A DNA stretch of 64,000 nucleotides, taken from positions 47,087,001-47,151,000 of the forward strand of contig CP142458.1 in NCBI GenBank assembly GCA_038049695.1, written 5' to 3'. Below are positions 32,966-45,071 of this stretch, piece by piece (the stretch's first letter is position 1; each line of letters starts with the position of its first letter). The translations under genes were made by a program, and so were the position numbers. The stretch comes from Cinnamomum chago (lineage: Eukaryota; Streptophyta; Magnoliopsida; Laurales; Lauraceae). The notes under the pieces were generated by a model. The model worked only from the letters and a program-made list of their open reading frames with translations. It was not told where the DNA came from and did not search any database.

Positions 32966-35424
32966 ATGCAAGAAAAGGAATCAAGTGTATTTTACTTACT
33001 ACCTTTTTGGTGTTCAATACTTATAATTTTGTGGGCACTTTTAAATACTTCGCCATCAACTTAAAAATCAGTTTAAAAGTCGCGACAAAAGGTATTAGCT
33101 AGCTTGCTACTTTTGTTATTGTTGCTGGTGGCCAATTGGTGGTTGTGTTATAATTCAAATATCAAATTGACTACAAATGAGAGAATTAACATTCTCTTTT
33201 TTTTTTTTACCTGAAACAATGCTAATTGTGCAAATAGTTTCTATTTATTTATTTATTTATTTTTTTGTTTTTTGGTGGAAGTAAAAGATACTTGAGTGGT
33301 ATTTGTATTTGAAATTTGAGAGTTAAGAACATCAGAGAGCTCCGGGAGGTTTCCAGAAGATATGAGATTATTTTCTTTGTACAGATGTAACCCTTTGTTA
33401 TTATTTTTTAAATATTAACCCTTTAATCTTTTGTGCACTAACCTTAAATATTTGTAATTTGATGTTCCTTCACTTGTATATTATTTATTATGGCCTTTGA
33501 AAAAGGTATAGGGACCTCCAAAACTTATAAACAAATCCCATATATACAAGTACTACGTTTGCATTATTGCTTTATGTTTAGTTTTTTCTTTTTCTTTTTT
33601 AAAAAAAGAGCAGCAACTAACAAAATATCATAAATAAGAAAGTGAAATGTACAAACTTAAACTCATTTTATGTCCGCCCTGTTTTTTTCTCTCTTTTAAT
33701 GAAAGTTACCATGAAAAAAAAAATTAATATTCTTTTTCCTTTTGCTTCATCTGTTTGTATTTTATTTAGTTAGAATAATTGAGTTTTCAATCTGACATAA
33801 TAGTTGTATTAATCTTGATTTATACCCCTGTTGGAAGAGTAATCACAAGTTGGATAATGTGATAACTACTACTAAATATTGGTTCTCTTCTAATATTAAT
33901 GATTGCTAAAGATAATTCCATAAATGCAATTTAGTGGTAGGTCTTATAGATTGCTATCGTAAAATTATTGTTGTTTTGTACAATTTTTTAGTTTCTTAAT
34001 ATATAACTTTTGTGAATTTTTTTATTATAAAAGGGCATTTCAAGAGCATGAATATATTTATTTATTATTGCTCTTACTCATGAGGTTTAAATTGGAAAAC
34101 TTTGATCATTTTCTAACACATTTATTTCTTTCATCATTGCAAGCTTCTTGTTGTTGTTGTTGTTCTTCTTCTTTTCATATAATTTAATGAAGCGTCATGT
34201 ATTTCCTTAAAGGAAAAACGAGAATCTCATAGAAACTGTTTGTTATGCTAGCTTTACTACTAACTTCAGAGTTAATGAATGAAGTGATAGTTTTAAGTGT
34301 AAACAACTAAAATAAGTATTTGATGCTGAACTGCAACAAATTCAGTTTGTCTTTGTTCATTTCGAATTTTTCTTACTTTGATCAGCACTCCTATCCTCTA
34401 TACAGAACAGAGCAGAATAGTTGATCTAAAATACCTAGGTTACATTCTTATGCATTTCTTAAGTGGAATGTCCAATTCTTTTGCCAGATTTGTATTTGTA
34501 GTTTTTTGTTTTTTTGGTATTTTTTCCCTATGGATATTTCTATTTGTGAGCTTCCATTTAATTAAACTTCTATGATTACTTTGTATTATTCTTTTCTTAC
34601 TGTGTATAAAATATAGCACTTTAAAACAAGTAAAAAGAAGATACTGACTTTTGGAGAGGTATTGCCTCTTTTTACCTGATAGTGGTCCGTCTTATAAAAT
34701 AAAACAACGTACATGTTAAATACGAATATTTATCAACAAGTGCTCTGCAAATCTTACTCGTCAGAGTTCATATAATAGTTCCACCATTGTTGATTCCTGT
34801 CGCTTTAGGACAAGTTGGATTACTTCATTATTTTTGACGATCTGTGTGAGATGTTATTCTTCATTATAAGTTAAAACTAAAACCACCATCTCAGTTTTTT
34901 TATTCTGATGTCCTTAGGTAGGATATAATTATTTTTTTCCCTTAATAGAATCTGATTTTGTAGGTAATTGGTTAAAACAGTAAGCTCATTTGGTTCTTAG
35001 TTTTTATTTTTATTTTTTATAAAGCTGCAGGTTATCAATTTGACTATGCTTTTGACTGGACTCCAACTTTAGCAGGTCAAGTCTACCAAGAAACTGATAA
35101 GTCGACCTGGTAGATTAAATAAAGTAAATTTAAATTTCTTAGTACACATTCATGATAAAATATCTAGAAATATGTGATTTATATCCTCAAAAAGTTACAT
35201 AAATTCCATATCGATGGTCTTTTGAGATCTCATTTTTCTCACTATATCATCGTTTTATTGTTTTCAAATGTATATGAAAAAAGTATTGTCAGTTGTATTT
35301 GGACATTGCACGGGCCTTACAATTTACAATCACTCATTTTCTGTTGAAAGTTGATTTTTAAATATATTTCAGCTTCTACTAAATTTTTTAAAAGCTTTAT
35401 TTTTTAAAAATTTTCTTAGTAAAA

Positions 35425-35469
35425 CTGTGTGTTCGGTGCACGTGCATTGCACATGTAGGGCTCCACTAG
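35425..35469 (+). other. Helitron 3' terminus with hairpin
   Basis: GTGCACGTGCATTGCAC can form a short stem (GTGCA/TGCAC), followed by ATGTAGGGCTCCACTAG. CTAG is the CTRR end where rolling-circle transposition stops. Confidence 0.8.
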
Positions 35470-37796
35470 TATATATAAAAGCATATTCCAAGTGCAGCCA
35501 CCCCGACAGCTGACGTGGGAAGCGGAAAGCAGACTCATTAAAGAGGCCCAGCCCGCTTGACTAATATTCGCTCAGCTCATTGTGGTTCCACAGTTAGGTT
35601 GTCTTGGGAAAAAAAAAAAGGCCTAATGAATAAACAAAACGTCATCAAATTTTTTCCCTCCCAAAAGGCCCACCCAATTTTTTGTTTTGATAAAACGAGA
35701 GGAGAGCGAGAGACAACAGAGAAGAAGGCACACTAGTAAAAGGAGGATGGAGAAGAAGAATGTGCTATCATCTACCCCTGGCATGTACTCTCTCCTTCCC
35801 CACAAACAATTCTCTCTATCCCATTTTATTAGAGGCTTCTCATTCAAATTAGTTTCTAGAACCCATATCTTTTTCCTTCTTTTGTGATGCTTTCTTTCTC
35901 TTATTAGTTTATTTCTCTCTGTGTGCCATGGTTCTACAACCCCATGTATTTTTTTTTTCTATGATGTACTCTCTCTCGGTTGGCTGTCTGACTACTTCGG
36001 TTCTTTTCCTCCAGGGGAAGATTTAGAGTTTTTTTGTTTTGTTTTTGACGATTTGGGTTTATGATTATAAAATCAGAAATTTTAGGTTTGATGGTTTAGA
36101 AATTAGAGATTTAAGATGTTTAGGAGTTGAAATTGAGGTTTTTAGTGTTATTGATTTTAAAATGGGGATTTTATGGGTATGGATTCCAAATTGGGGGCTC
36201 TCTGATTTCATTGAACTTCCCACATGTATATTTCATCTCAACATTTAGCGTATTCATCTCATTTTAGGCTTTTGACTTCAAGGTCGAGTTTTTTTTTTAA
36301 TCCATTACAATTGCGATTTTTTTTATATGTGATGTGGGTTTCATGTTATGAGAATAAGATTATATTCTCTAATTTTATTTGTGTTTTTTTTTCTATGTTT
36401 ATGTATAGGAAAAAAGTGGTCATCACCTCCAAGAGCTTTGATGGGCTCACTTTTTTCGCTCACGAGACTACCGGGGTCAGTGGACGTGAGAGTTCGTTGG
36501 GTCCAAACCTTTCGTGACCGGAGACTAATTTTTTTGTGCACGGCTATGCTAAATTTTCTACTCTACTTAGAATCAACAAGTGGTGGTCCGTGGATCCACC
36601 TTCACAAGTAGAAAAGAAAATGAATTTTTTCCTAACTTTCATTGCACATGTTTTAAGAAAGAGACATGATTTGATTTGAATGCCGTGAAAGGCGGTGTTT
36701 TTGCCGTGAAAGGCGATTTACAACTCTTATCATAGAGAGACAACAAGAGTTGTGATTTTTATATCTCTTTTAAAAATACAAAATACAATGAAAAGCAAGA
36801 AAATGAAATCTAACTTCTTAATAGATTGCGGGGACTTATTCAGATTGATAGTCGCAAGTCATGTTTGGACTTCGCCTTAATCCTTCAAATGATAACAGAT
36901 GATGCTTTTGATTCTCTTGGCCCGGCTTGAACCTCAAATTTTTAGAGGATAAAGACTAAGAGGATGTCTTATATCCAATAAAAACCTAAGTAGACGGGTT
37001 GAAAAGCTATGTTTAAGTCATGGAGACAGAAGAAGGCGCGCGCGGGGGGGGGGGGGGGGGGGGGGGGCGGGGGTGTTGGCCCCAAAGGAACTTTGGTCGC
37101 CTTGTAGTGGTAGCTACTACATAATTTCTTCAACGGAGGAGAGTTCGTGGCTAATTTGCGATTTTGGTTGTCGTCTCTTGTGTATATGTGTCTTTCAAAT
37201 GGTGGAAATGACCTCCTTTTATAGACTTTTGGTGGCCATGAGGGGAGTTTATGGGCTTTAAATGCATTAATGCTCCACAATGTGAGGAGTTACATGTTTT
37301 TAAATTTGTATCTTTGTAATTCCTTTTTCTTGGCTTTTGATTGGCCGTTGGAGAATAATGGGCTTTTAATTTCCTTTAAACTCCATAATAGGATGAGTTA
37401 CATGGTTTAATGCCATGATTGTACTTGACTTGTAAATCTCATTTCTTGCTTTCTGATTGGGCCGTCCATAGTAATGAGCAATTAACCATATTAAATTGTC
37501 ATAAAATGGGTCATTAACTGCATTAAGTGCCCGCCAAAGCATTTGAAAAGTCGCGGGCCGCACCTCATCTTTTGGAATTCTATCCACAACGTAGGAAGCC
37601 TTAGTCGCCGATGGATTTTCATGCCGATCATGTAATTTTAGACATTAATTGTTACCAGTGGGTCTGTACCATCTGTCTTGTCGATTTCTCGATCGGTCAG
37701 GCAGAAAGTGTGCTCTCTTGGTCGGCCGGGCGATCGATTTCTCGATCGTTAACCCCTATCCCGAATTCGTTAACACGACACGATTGACAGCCCTAA
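35470..37796. other. Intergenic; no gene recognised; G-tract; hAT-like end
   Basis: Frames here (35687-35887, 36039-36611 and shadows) match nothing I know. A G24 run followed by CGGGGG is at 37044-37073. At 37760-37796 CGTTAACACGACACGATTGA continuing CAGCCCTA is, reversed, TAGGGCTGTCAATCGTGTCG, a common hAT MITE terminus; no partner end is visible, so it is probably a truncated element. It abuts the hairpin array at 37797. Confidence 0.5.
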
Positions 37797-38440
37797 AATA
37801 AGGTCACCATCGATGCAGGCTTTCCTTTTGTTTTAACCAAAAGTTGTAATTTTTTTAGGAGGTCTATGGCAAAATTTCTAAGTACGGGTTGGCGATGACC
37901 TTACCTTTGTAAAATAAGGTCACCACCGACGCAGGTTTCCCTTTTTTTTAACCAAAAGTTGTAACTTTTTTAGGAGGTCTGTGGCAAAATTTCTAAGTAT
38001 GGGTTGGCAATGACCTTACCTTTATAAAATAAGGTCATCACCGACGTAAGTTTCCCTTTTTTTAACCAAAAGTTGTAACTTTTTCAGGAGCATTTAGTGG
38101 TACAGGATCGGTGATGACCTTAGCACTGTAAATAAGGTCATCACCGATGCAGGTTTCCTAATTTTTCAACCAAAAGTTGTAACTTTTCGAGTATATTTTA
38201 GTGGTATAGGGTCAGTGATGACCTTAGCACTATAAATAAGGTCATCACCGATGCAGGTTTCCTAATTTTTCAATCGAAAGTTGTAACTTTTCGAGTATTT
38301 TTTAGTGGTACAGGGTCGGTGATGACCTTATCATTGTAAATAAGGTTTTCACCGACGCATGTTTCATAAATTTTCAACCAAAAGTTGTAATTTCTCCATG
38401 CATCCTCAGGTATTTTGAATGCTTCAGGGTTGGTGATGAT
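37797..38440. repeat. Left array of hairpin repeats
   Basis: Six units of 102-116 bp starting at about 37797, 37913, 38025, 38129, 38235 and 38337. Each has AAATAAGGTCATCACCGA(T/C)G, AACCAAAAGTTGTAACTTTT and GGTGATGACCTTA. Across each unit boundary the arms ATCGGTGATGACCTTA and TAAGGTCATCACCGAT face each other over about 10 bp, giving a strong hairpin. Units on the right are more similar to each other than to the left ones. Confidence 0.92.
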
Positions 38441-38828
38441 GCTGTATGAAGAAGGAAAAAAAATGATATGCTGGGACCATGACATTTACCTCAAAATACA
38501 ACTATGTAATAAATAAATAAAAAAACCATGCATTTAATTGACATTCAATCAACATCCGATATACAATTACAGTTAAATTTTGCACATATCGTGGCACATA
38601 TCGTAAGCTTACAGATAGAAATTCACAACATTCACAGCATAACCACTTTAATTACAAGTTACATTACAACGTATTTGGAAGAACACATATAGCACAAGGA
38701 AAGGTTCACTGCAAATCAGGGGGCAAGAAGGGAGTGGAAGGAGATTAAGCCTTGAAGCATTTCGAACCCAATTTTGCTCAAATATGTCAATGACAATTCT
38801 CCGCTGGTAGTACGAGATGTCTGACTAG

Positions 38829-39560
38829 GTGAACTCGATGGGACGATGATATACGCAATGTTCCGCGAACGCACGGGCGAACAACCCGCAATCATTTCCA
38901 TTGTCTTGAAATAGAATGTTTGTCTTTGTGGTCATCGTCCACATCATAGGCACTTACCACCCATGATCCATGAATCTTTGTTGAAGCCACAATCTCTGTC
39001 CAAACATAGTGAAATTGCATGATACCTCCATTTTGAGATTTATTTACTATCCAAACATTATGCTGCCAAGAGAGGAGCAAATATATACTTACGAATCTTT
39101 CACAGGTCTTTTGGCCTAAGATCTCTCCCTTTGAACTGTTATAGTACTCTTAGCGGCTCTCATCGACATATCCTAAGAGTAAGGACCAATGGTTGTGAGC
39201 ATAAACCATGTAAACAAGAGTTTTGCACTCCATCGCGTCTATTACACGTTCTCCCTTTGACCCAAAGGCCATGTCATCCCCAGTCTTTAGACCCTTTTCC
39301 CAGTAACTCTGTAAGACAAGCATCTCAGACATCAAATAACTAGGACATTTAACCTAGTGAGTACAAAGTCAAAGTGGCTTTCATTTTTTATTGAACTTAC
39401 GCATATACTAGGGTCAACCAAGTATGCATCCTTGCACCTTTCCCGTAGCACTTTAAACCAAAAATATATAATACTCGAGTCCATCCAAGTGCCCTCATCC
39501 AATAAATCTCTAAGGGACTTGGAATCAACGCACGAGATTATCATATCCAGCTCCTCTTTC
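38829..39560 (-). pseudogene. Ulp1-like C48 cysteine protease part of the PMD-Ulp1 gene
   Basis: Minus-strand exons with plausible splice sites. 39560-39354 encodes KEELDMIISCVDSKSLRDLL, then DEGTWMDSS and FWFKVLRERCKD. 39308-39093 carries the catalytic His motif NHWSLLLGYVD. A further exon starts at 39062 (WIVNKSQNGG). The last runs from about 38920 with QDNGNDCGLFARAFAEHCVY, the Gln and catalytic Cys region, ending at a stop near 38829. Ulp1 proteases cleave SUMO or SUMO-like tails; transposon-borne forms are common in plants. A stop soon after the His motif in the apparent frame suggests decay, although splicing there is uncertain. It continues the gene whose PMD part is at 43700-45071; the solo LTR at 39625 lies between them. 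Confidence 0.8.
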
Positions 39561-40962
39561 CTGTCAATGCAATGAGTATTGGGACATTGAATTAGTAAAA
39601 ATCCAACAAAGACTGCATTACTACTGTAAGACCCCGACCCGAGTGAGCCCGATTAGTACTAATTAAGTTGCGTGTTAGTGCTAAGCTTGATTAGTGATTT
39701 TTGGTTAAGATGGGTTTGGAATAGCTTCTGATATAGTTTTGGGGTTTTTGATTGGCTTTGTGTTAGTAGGGCCCTTTGGGGGTTCCTTTTCATGACATTG
39801 CATATGTTTGAGGATTTATCGGAGGTTTTTACATTCATGATTTTAATCCCGTTTTACTCGCTTTGATGATCCCGACAACTTTCATGTTGATCCCGTTTTC
39901 ATTTGAGATCCCGAAAACCAATTTCTTGGCCTTGAGGGCAAAACAGTCATTTCACACCAAATCTGTACCCAAAACTCAGTATTCTCGAAACCCGCGAAAC
40001 ATATACTTTTTGGAAACTAGATATTTCGACGAACATTTCTTCCTTCTTCGTCGAATTCATCCGTGGACCCGAGAGAGATGATTTCAGTCCATTTAGCTTC
40101 TTAAGTTGTGGGACCTACCCAACCCAACTCATAGTTAACAAGGGAAGCCATTTCCCTTCTTCCCCATTCTTCTTTTCCAGCTCAAGAGGGAAAGCTAGGG
40201 CTTGTGAGGAACTCTTCTTCTTCTTGCTTCCCATTACTCCATCCAACCCCAAGCTTGCACCAAGAAAAGATTAGAGATCATCATCTTCTTCCTCATCACC
40301 TTAGCTCTCCATTGACACCATTACTAGAGAAAAGCATTCATCACAAGACCTTCTTTGAGCTCACCATTGCCATTAGGGAACCTTACAAGTAAGTATTTTT
40401 CCCTTTATCTTCTAGGATTGTATTCCTTGGACCTTAGAGAAGTTTCCCTATCATCCTTGGGAGATTTCTTTGTGATTTCGTTGTTTGACCATGTTAGGGT
40501 TTTATTTGGGGATTTTGCCTTGTAGCTTGGATTCATTGTCTTGGAAGACTTGATAGAGCTTGATTTCCTTGTTAGAAGACCTAAGGCAAGTGAAGGAATG
40601 ATGTTCCTAAGCTTTTATTGACTTTTGGACATTTTCCATTAATGTGCATTTATTGCTTTGTTTTGAAATGAATGCTCATAATAAGTGTTAATGACCCATT
40701 TATAATCTTGGAGAAGTAGTGGTTTATGGCATTGAATGTCTCATTATTTTGTTCAAATGTATATATATATATATTGTGAAGTGATTTCCTTCTCCTTTTT
40801 CCTTGTGTTGGATGTATGGTTGATGGAGGATTGGTTGTAGTTTGGAGGGAGAAATAGGCTCCTCATTTGATGTGTAAGAAGGGCTAAAGGAAGGTTGTAA
40901 AAAGGAAGAGAAGGAGGACAGCTGAATTGGTCCGGAACTCATTTCTGGACAGTTCGCTCGAG

Positions 40963-41077
40963 CGACCATGACAGTTCGCTCGAGCGACCTGCCCAGAAAA
41001 GGAGTCGGGAATTCCAGTGGCTTGGTCGCTCGAACGCATTTTAATAACCGCTCGACCGATGGGTTCGCTCGAGCGAT
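40963..41077. repeat. Palindrome array, CTCGAG type, in LTR2
   Basis: TTCGCTCGAGCGA at about 40964, 40976 and 41063, with relaxed forms CGCTCGAACG (41029) and CGCTCGACCG (41050). The spacer GAACGCATTTTAATAACCGC matches that in LTR1. Immediately downstream, GAGTCCAGTGGGTTTTGA (41121) begins sequence shared with LTR5. Confidence 0.93.
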
Positions 41078-41165
41078 GCGGTCTGCCTGGCATGATGCAC
41101 GGGTACAAAAATTTATTTTTGAGTCCAGTGGGTTTTGAGATTTATTTTTTTGTGGACCTTGGCTA

Positions 41166-41183
41166 CCCCCCCCCCCCCCCCTG
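41166..41183 (+). repeat. C18 homopolymer tract in LTR2
   Basis: GGCTA followed by 18 C and TGGACTC. The homologous place in LTR5 (about 61981-61998) reads GGCTACCCTCCTTGGACTC, so the tract grew in this copy. Confidence 0.9.
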
Positions 41184-42831
41184 GACTCACTTGACCATAT
41201 GTGAGAGCGTCTTGAGCCGATGCTCTTCACGGTTGGTTCGGAATGCATCGAAGTTCAATCTATTCAATCTTGAACGGGATGGAGCGACACGATATCCTCT
41301 TCATACCTAAATGCAAAGTCTATTTCCTTGGGTATCGCGAGTTCTATTCCTTTCGGTGACTGAGTAGGTTGCTCGATGGTTCCAGGTTGACAACATACTT
41401 AGGATGGACCGTGTATAGTATTGATTTTTCTATCATAACATCTAGTTATAACCATAAGCTCATTTTAAGTTTTGAAAATCGTAAAAGTGCATAAGGAGCC
41501 CGGGATGTCTTCAAACTCAAAGAGTACCAAGTCATATCTATGATCGACATACGGGACCCCTATTCACTCAAATAGATCTTAAAACATTTATCTTTCCCGA
41601 TTTGGTATAGTTCATTATATTCTTCATTGCCCAGTTTTACAGTACATGACTTGTTTTCCCCGAAAGCATAGTGTATACTTGAAATGGTTACTTGGCCCGA
41701 AGTGCATTGCACCACATGATATGTCAGTGTGCCCTTGAGCACCCCCCCGTCTTGCCCGCTTGATTATATATATTTGTACTTGATTTATTTGCATTGTCTC
41801 GATTGTATTTGACCTATGAGTCGGCACCACTAAGCTTGGATAACCTCGTTGGTTTGATCCACCGACTTGGAGATCCCCCTCTTGTCCCGCCAGCTGCAGT
41901 TTGGATCCCGATACCCGGTCATTACCGTGGTCTTGTCCCGATACCGCAGATTGCTACTGTGGTCCCCGATGCCCGGCTCGCTACCATGGTCATGTATAGT
42001 ATATGTATTTATATGAGATCCCCTGTTTCTCCTCACCTTGAGTGACTGAGATCAGGGCCTAGTTATTGCTCTATCACCTTAGTGATAGAGGACTTAGCTT
42101 CGTGTGGTCGCCATCTTGCTTGTTCCTGATTCCTTGGTTACCTCATCTATTTTATCTTGTTTACTTGTTTTATAGCAAATGATTTACCTGTTTTATGAGA
42201 GTTCTTCTTTAAACAGATTTCTATGTTTTTTAAGAGATTTCATCTATTATATATTGTTGCATCTTTTCATTCTCTTGCCAGACCGTCGTGTCTGACCCAT
42301 TTGCTTTGGTACTCAGGTCCCGTTGCCGGTTTCCTTGAGGAGGAGCCAGAGGAGGCGGTTGGTGAGCCGCAACCTTTAGTCGAGTGGCGCGCTGACGATG
42401 TCATGTAGACATCGGATTGCTATGAGATGCATAACATTTTGAGGGGAACTAATTAACCATTCTTTGGGTTATTCTTTTGTTATATTGGCCTTTGTTGGCC
42501 TCTATTTTTGGGATTGTAATTAACTGATATTTTGTTTAACTTTAACAACTTGGGAAACTTGCTATATAGATCATTGCTCATTCTGATACAGTTTTGATAT
42601 TTGATATTAATGCTTGCATGGTTAGAGATAGTCTATTATTTGATTTGCTACACGCTTCCGCACACAAAAGAAATATTCATGCAAGGTTATGATATCCTCA
42701 CCGCGGACACCTGTGGGAAATTAAATAAGTTATATATTGTGGATGTAGATAATCAGCATCAATCATCATCCACACACTAATTAGTCCCGATCCCAGATTG
42801 GGATTTCCCGGTCCGGGGTCGCGACAACTAC

Positions 42832-43470
42832 GGAGCTGTTTTCAACAACTGCTGATACATATGTGTGTAATATTTGTAGAAATCCATCAATTGTTCCTTC
42901 TCCACTTCCGTCAGAACATAACCCGTTTGGGGCAATGGATGTTGCAATCTAGAAACATATCCGGGATCTTCCTTAACCTCGGTATATGCTTGCACCTCCA
43001 TATCAATGAATCAATTGTAGCATGTGCAAGGGATATAATGATTGCCTGGCAAGTGACCTTCGGTAGAGTGTTGTATCCTTGAGGACCGGGTGAAATGGAG
43101 ATAAGATCCTCAATAGGGATGTCATCCACATCACCAAAAGTTGCGTCAAAATTGCTGGCATCAACTTCATTTTTCTGCTCCTCGTCCAAAGTGTGGGAGG
43201 CTAATGCCTTGATGAGGGAGTCCTCTATCTTCAAGGGAGCATCGATACAAGGTCGAGGCTTCTTAGCGGGGCTTTTCGAGGGCTTCCCCTTAATCCTTGC
43301 ACGCTTAGGCGATTTGACGGTCTGCAAAATGAAGCAAGTTATGGTGAGAAAATCACCAAAATCATTCATCAATTCGCAAAATGAAATGCTCGAATTTATT
43401 TATATCCTAACGAAAGCATCATCAACTTCCTCATCAGATGAACTACATGTCTCGACATAGTTCTGGTACG
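42832..43470 (-). pseudogene. Linker exons between PMD and Ulp1
   Basis: A minus-strand exon begins at 43321 after TTTTGCAG and encodes a basic stretch (SPKRARIKGKPSKSPAKKPR) followed by an acidic, Asp/Glu-rich segment and PIEDLISISPGPQGYNTL. A second frame, AYTEVKEDPGYVSRLQHPLP, then VLTEVEKEQLMDFYKYYTHM, follows to about 42838; the two frames need an intron or a frameshift between them. A short acidic exon (CSSSDEEVDDAFVR) is at about 43395-43440. The basic stretch could be a nuclear targeting signal. No domain recognised; position links the PMD to the Ulp1 protease. Confidence 0.65.
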
Positions 43471-43699
43471 TAGTCCCAAATGTGGACCTAAATCTCTAAA
43501 CCTTTTTCTTAATCGAAGTTATGAAGTGGAGTAGGTCCTACATTTGCAGCGATTGAACGATCGCATGACCGTACGACGTGGTCGAGGAAGAGAGAGACCT
43601 GCAGTGGACGTATTGAAAGGATCCCGTTAGAAAATATATTAACTAAATCATCGTGAAGTAAAGTAAGGGATGCAAAGGGTGTGAACGTCATACCTAGGT

Positions 43700-45071
43700 C
43701 TATGGGACGGTAGGAGCTTGAGCATCAGGCTGTGGGTGATCCCTTTGTGGCTCGTCTCGTTGCCTGACACGGCCAATACGCATGATGGTATTCGCTTCAT
43801 ACCATCTCATGTATTCTTCTTCATCCTCCCTGCCTTTTGATTTTTTTCCTTTTCTCTTGAGCACATTGTTTGCCTGAGCTTCCCATGACTTCACCTCCTC
43901 CTCATGCACTAGACTCCAATCTATAACAGATCTCCCCTTATTTTCTTTCCACATGATGGGCCTAACGAAGCGTGGAGGCACCGTTTGTCTCAGGCCAAAC
44001 TGCCTCATGACGCTAGGGGTAGGGTGACGCTCCAACACCCAATATGATATAAGGGGAGAGTCTGTTGTGAAGAGTGCTTTGTCAGCCTTCGAGATATGCT
44101 TCAAAAAATCATTTCCGTATTTCTTATACGGCTGCCACTCAAACTGTGCATGAAGCATTGAGTAAGTTAGAACTATTAAAGTTAGTATGAAAATTAAAGG
44201 AAAATTGAAATGAAATCTTTCTACCTCTTTGGACGTGATGTAATTGAGTTGCTTTTGCACTTCTCTTACAGTCGTAAGATGGGTCATTCCATTAAGTCGG
44301 TTGGCCCATGTAACCATGAGGGGAAACTGTATGTCATGGTCTAAGCGGTTGCTTGGACTTAGACCTCTACCACTCTTCATTCTGATGTAAGCCCAGATCT
44401 GTTAAAAGAGAAGGATTCATTAGAACATTAAGATATAAATAATAAAAGTATGAAGAATAAATATATCAAGCTCACTTGAAGAAGCTGGAGGGGGCCAAAA
44501 AGTGACTTAAACTTCTTCTCCACAGCATCCCCCTCATCGGTAGGGTCGGGCAACTCACGCTTCTGGACCCCTTTCCAATATACACCCATGTTTAGCATTC
44601 TGTATAGGTTCGCTAAAAAAGCGAAGACCCATGAGTAGGGCCTAAACTCTTTAAACAACTCTAAAATATAAAAGGGGCCTCATGCCCCTCAAGAATTGCA
44701 AAAAATCTGTCCCACCATAAAAAAAAAAAAACAAATAGGCCTGAGTTTTGCATATATCCTCGGCCTCTGTCGTCTTCTTCTTTGCCTCTCCTTTTTCCTT
44801 TTTTCCTCTTTCCCTTTGGCTTCGGCTTCTCCTTCTCTCTCAACTCCTTCGGAGTGGGACGGAAGACACGTTCCAACCATGTGAACTTAAGGGAGACCCC
44901 ATTGTAGTCTTCTTTCATTTTGGGCACCACACCAAGAAGCTCCCGATAGAGATCATCAATCTCGTAGTGGGTGTATGTCCGGCCCGTTACAGGCGGACCA
45001 TCAATAGGTAGGCCGTAGATGTATGCTACGTCCTCTAATGTGATGGTCACCTTGCCGGATGGGAGATGAAA
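43700..45071 (-). pseudogene. Plant mobile domain (PMD) part of the PMD-Ulp1 gene, 5'-truncated
   Basis: Minus-strand exons. 45071 leftwards reads FHLPSGKVTITLEDVAYIYG, then LPIDGPPVTG, the hallmark start of the PMD shared by MAIN/MAIL proteins and transposon relatives. It is followed by a Lys/Glu-rich insert, an ELFKEFRPYSWVFAFLANLY stretch, and, after an intron (about 44401-44475), IWAYIRMKSGRGLSPSNRLD. An exon starting at 44153 (FEWQPYKKYG, YWVLERHPTPSVMRQFGLRQ) follows a 71-bp intron (44154-44224) with canonical GT/AG. The coding stops near 43700. MAIN/MAIL1 act in silencing and genome stability; transposon-borne PMDs have no settled role. The N-terminus is cut off by the Gypsy LTR at 45072. 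One reading-frame break appears near 44660. Introns look intact. Confidence 0.85.

Larger units (their letters stand above)
32021..35469 (+). mobile_element. Non-autonomous Helitron
   Basis: 5' end TCTACTACTATTATAAAAGA after an A; 3' end ...GGGCTCCACTAG (CTAG at 35466-35469) followed by T, the A|T target expected for Helitrons. Upstream of the 3' end is GGTGCACGTGCATTGCAC, a candidate terminal hairpin about 15-20 bases from CTAG. There are no inverted ends and no target duplication, as the family requires. The 3.4 kb interior is AT-rich with no RepHel helicase and no recognisable captured gene; small frames (for example 34378-34575) are not supported. Confidence 0.85.
39625..42826 (+). mobile_element. 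LTR2: solo long LTR inserted in the PMD-Ulp1 gene
   Basis: 3202 bp, TGTAAGACCCCGACCC ... GTCGCGACA, target duplication ACTAC at 39620-39624 and 42827-42831. Contains the 31-bp inverted-arm block (40025-40055), a donor-like CAAGTAAGT (about 40386), the CTCGAG palindrome array (40963-41077), a C18 tract (41166-41183) and an acidic reading frame ending at 42408. No internal region, so a solo LTR. Its insertion separates the Ulp1 exons from the upstream part of that gene, probably within or at the edge of an intron. It aligns best with LTR4 and LTR3. Confidence 0.93.

Noticed and set aside
34378-34575. 65-residue hydrophobic frame in the Helitron as a captured gene fragment
   Set aside because: AT-rich DNA readily gives Phe/Leu/Ile-rich frames; no homology or splice context was recognised.
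38270-38485. 71-residue minus-strand frame next to the Ulp1 exons
   Set aside because: It overlaps the hairpin repeat array and is explained by it.
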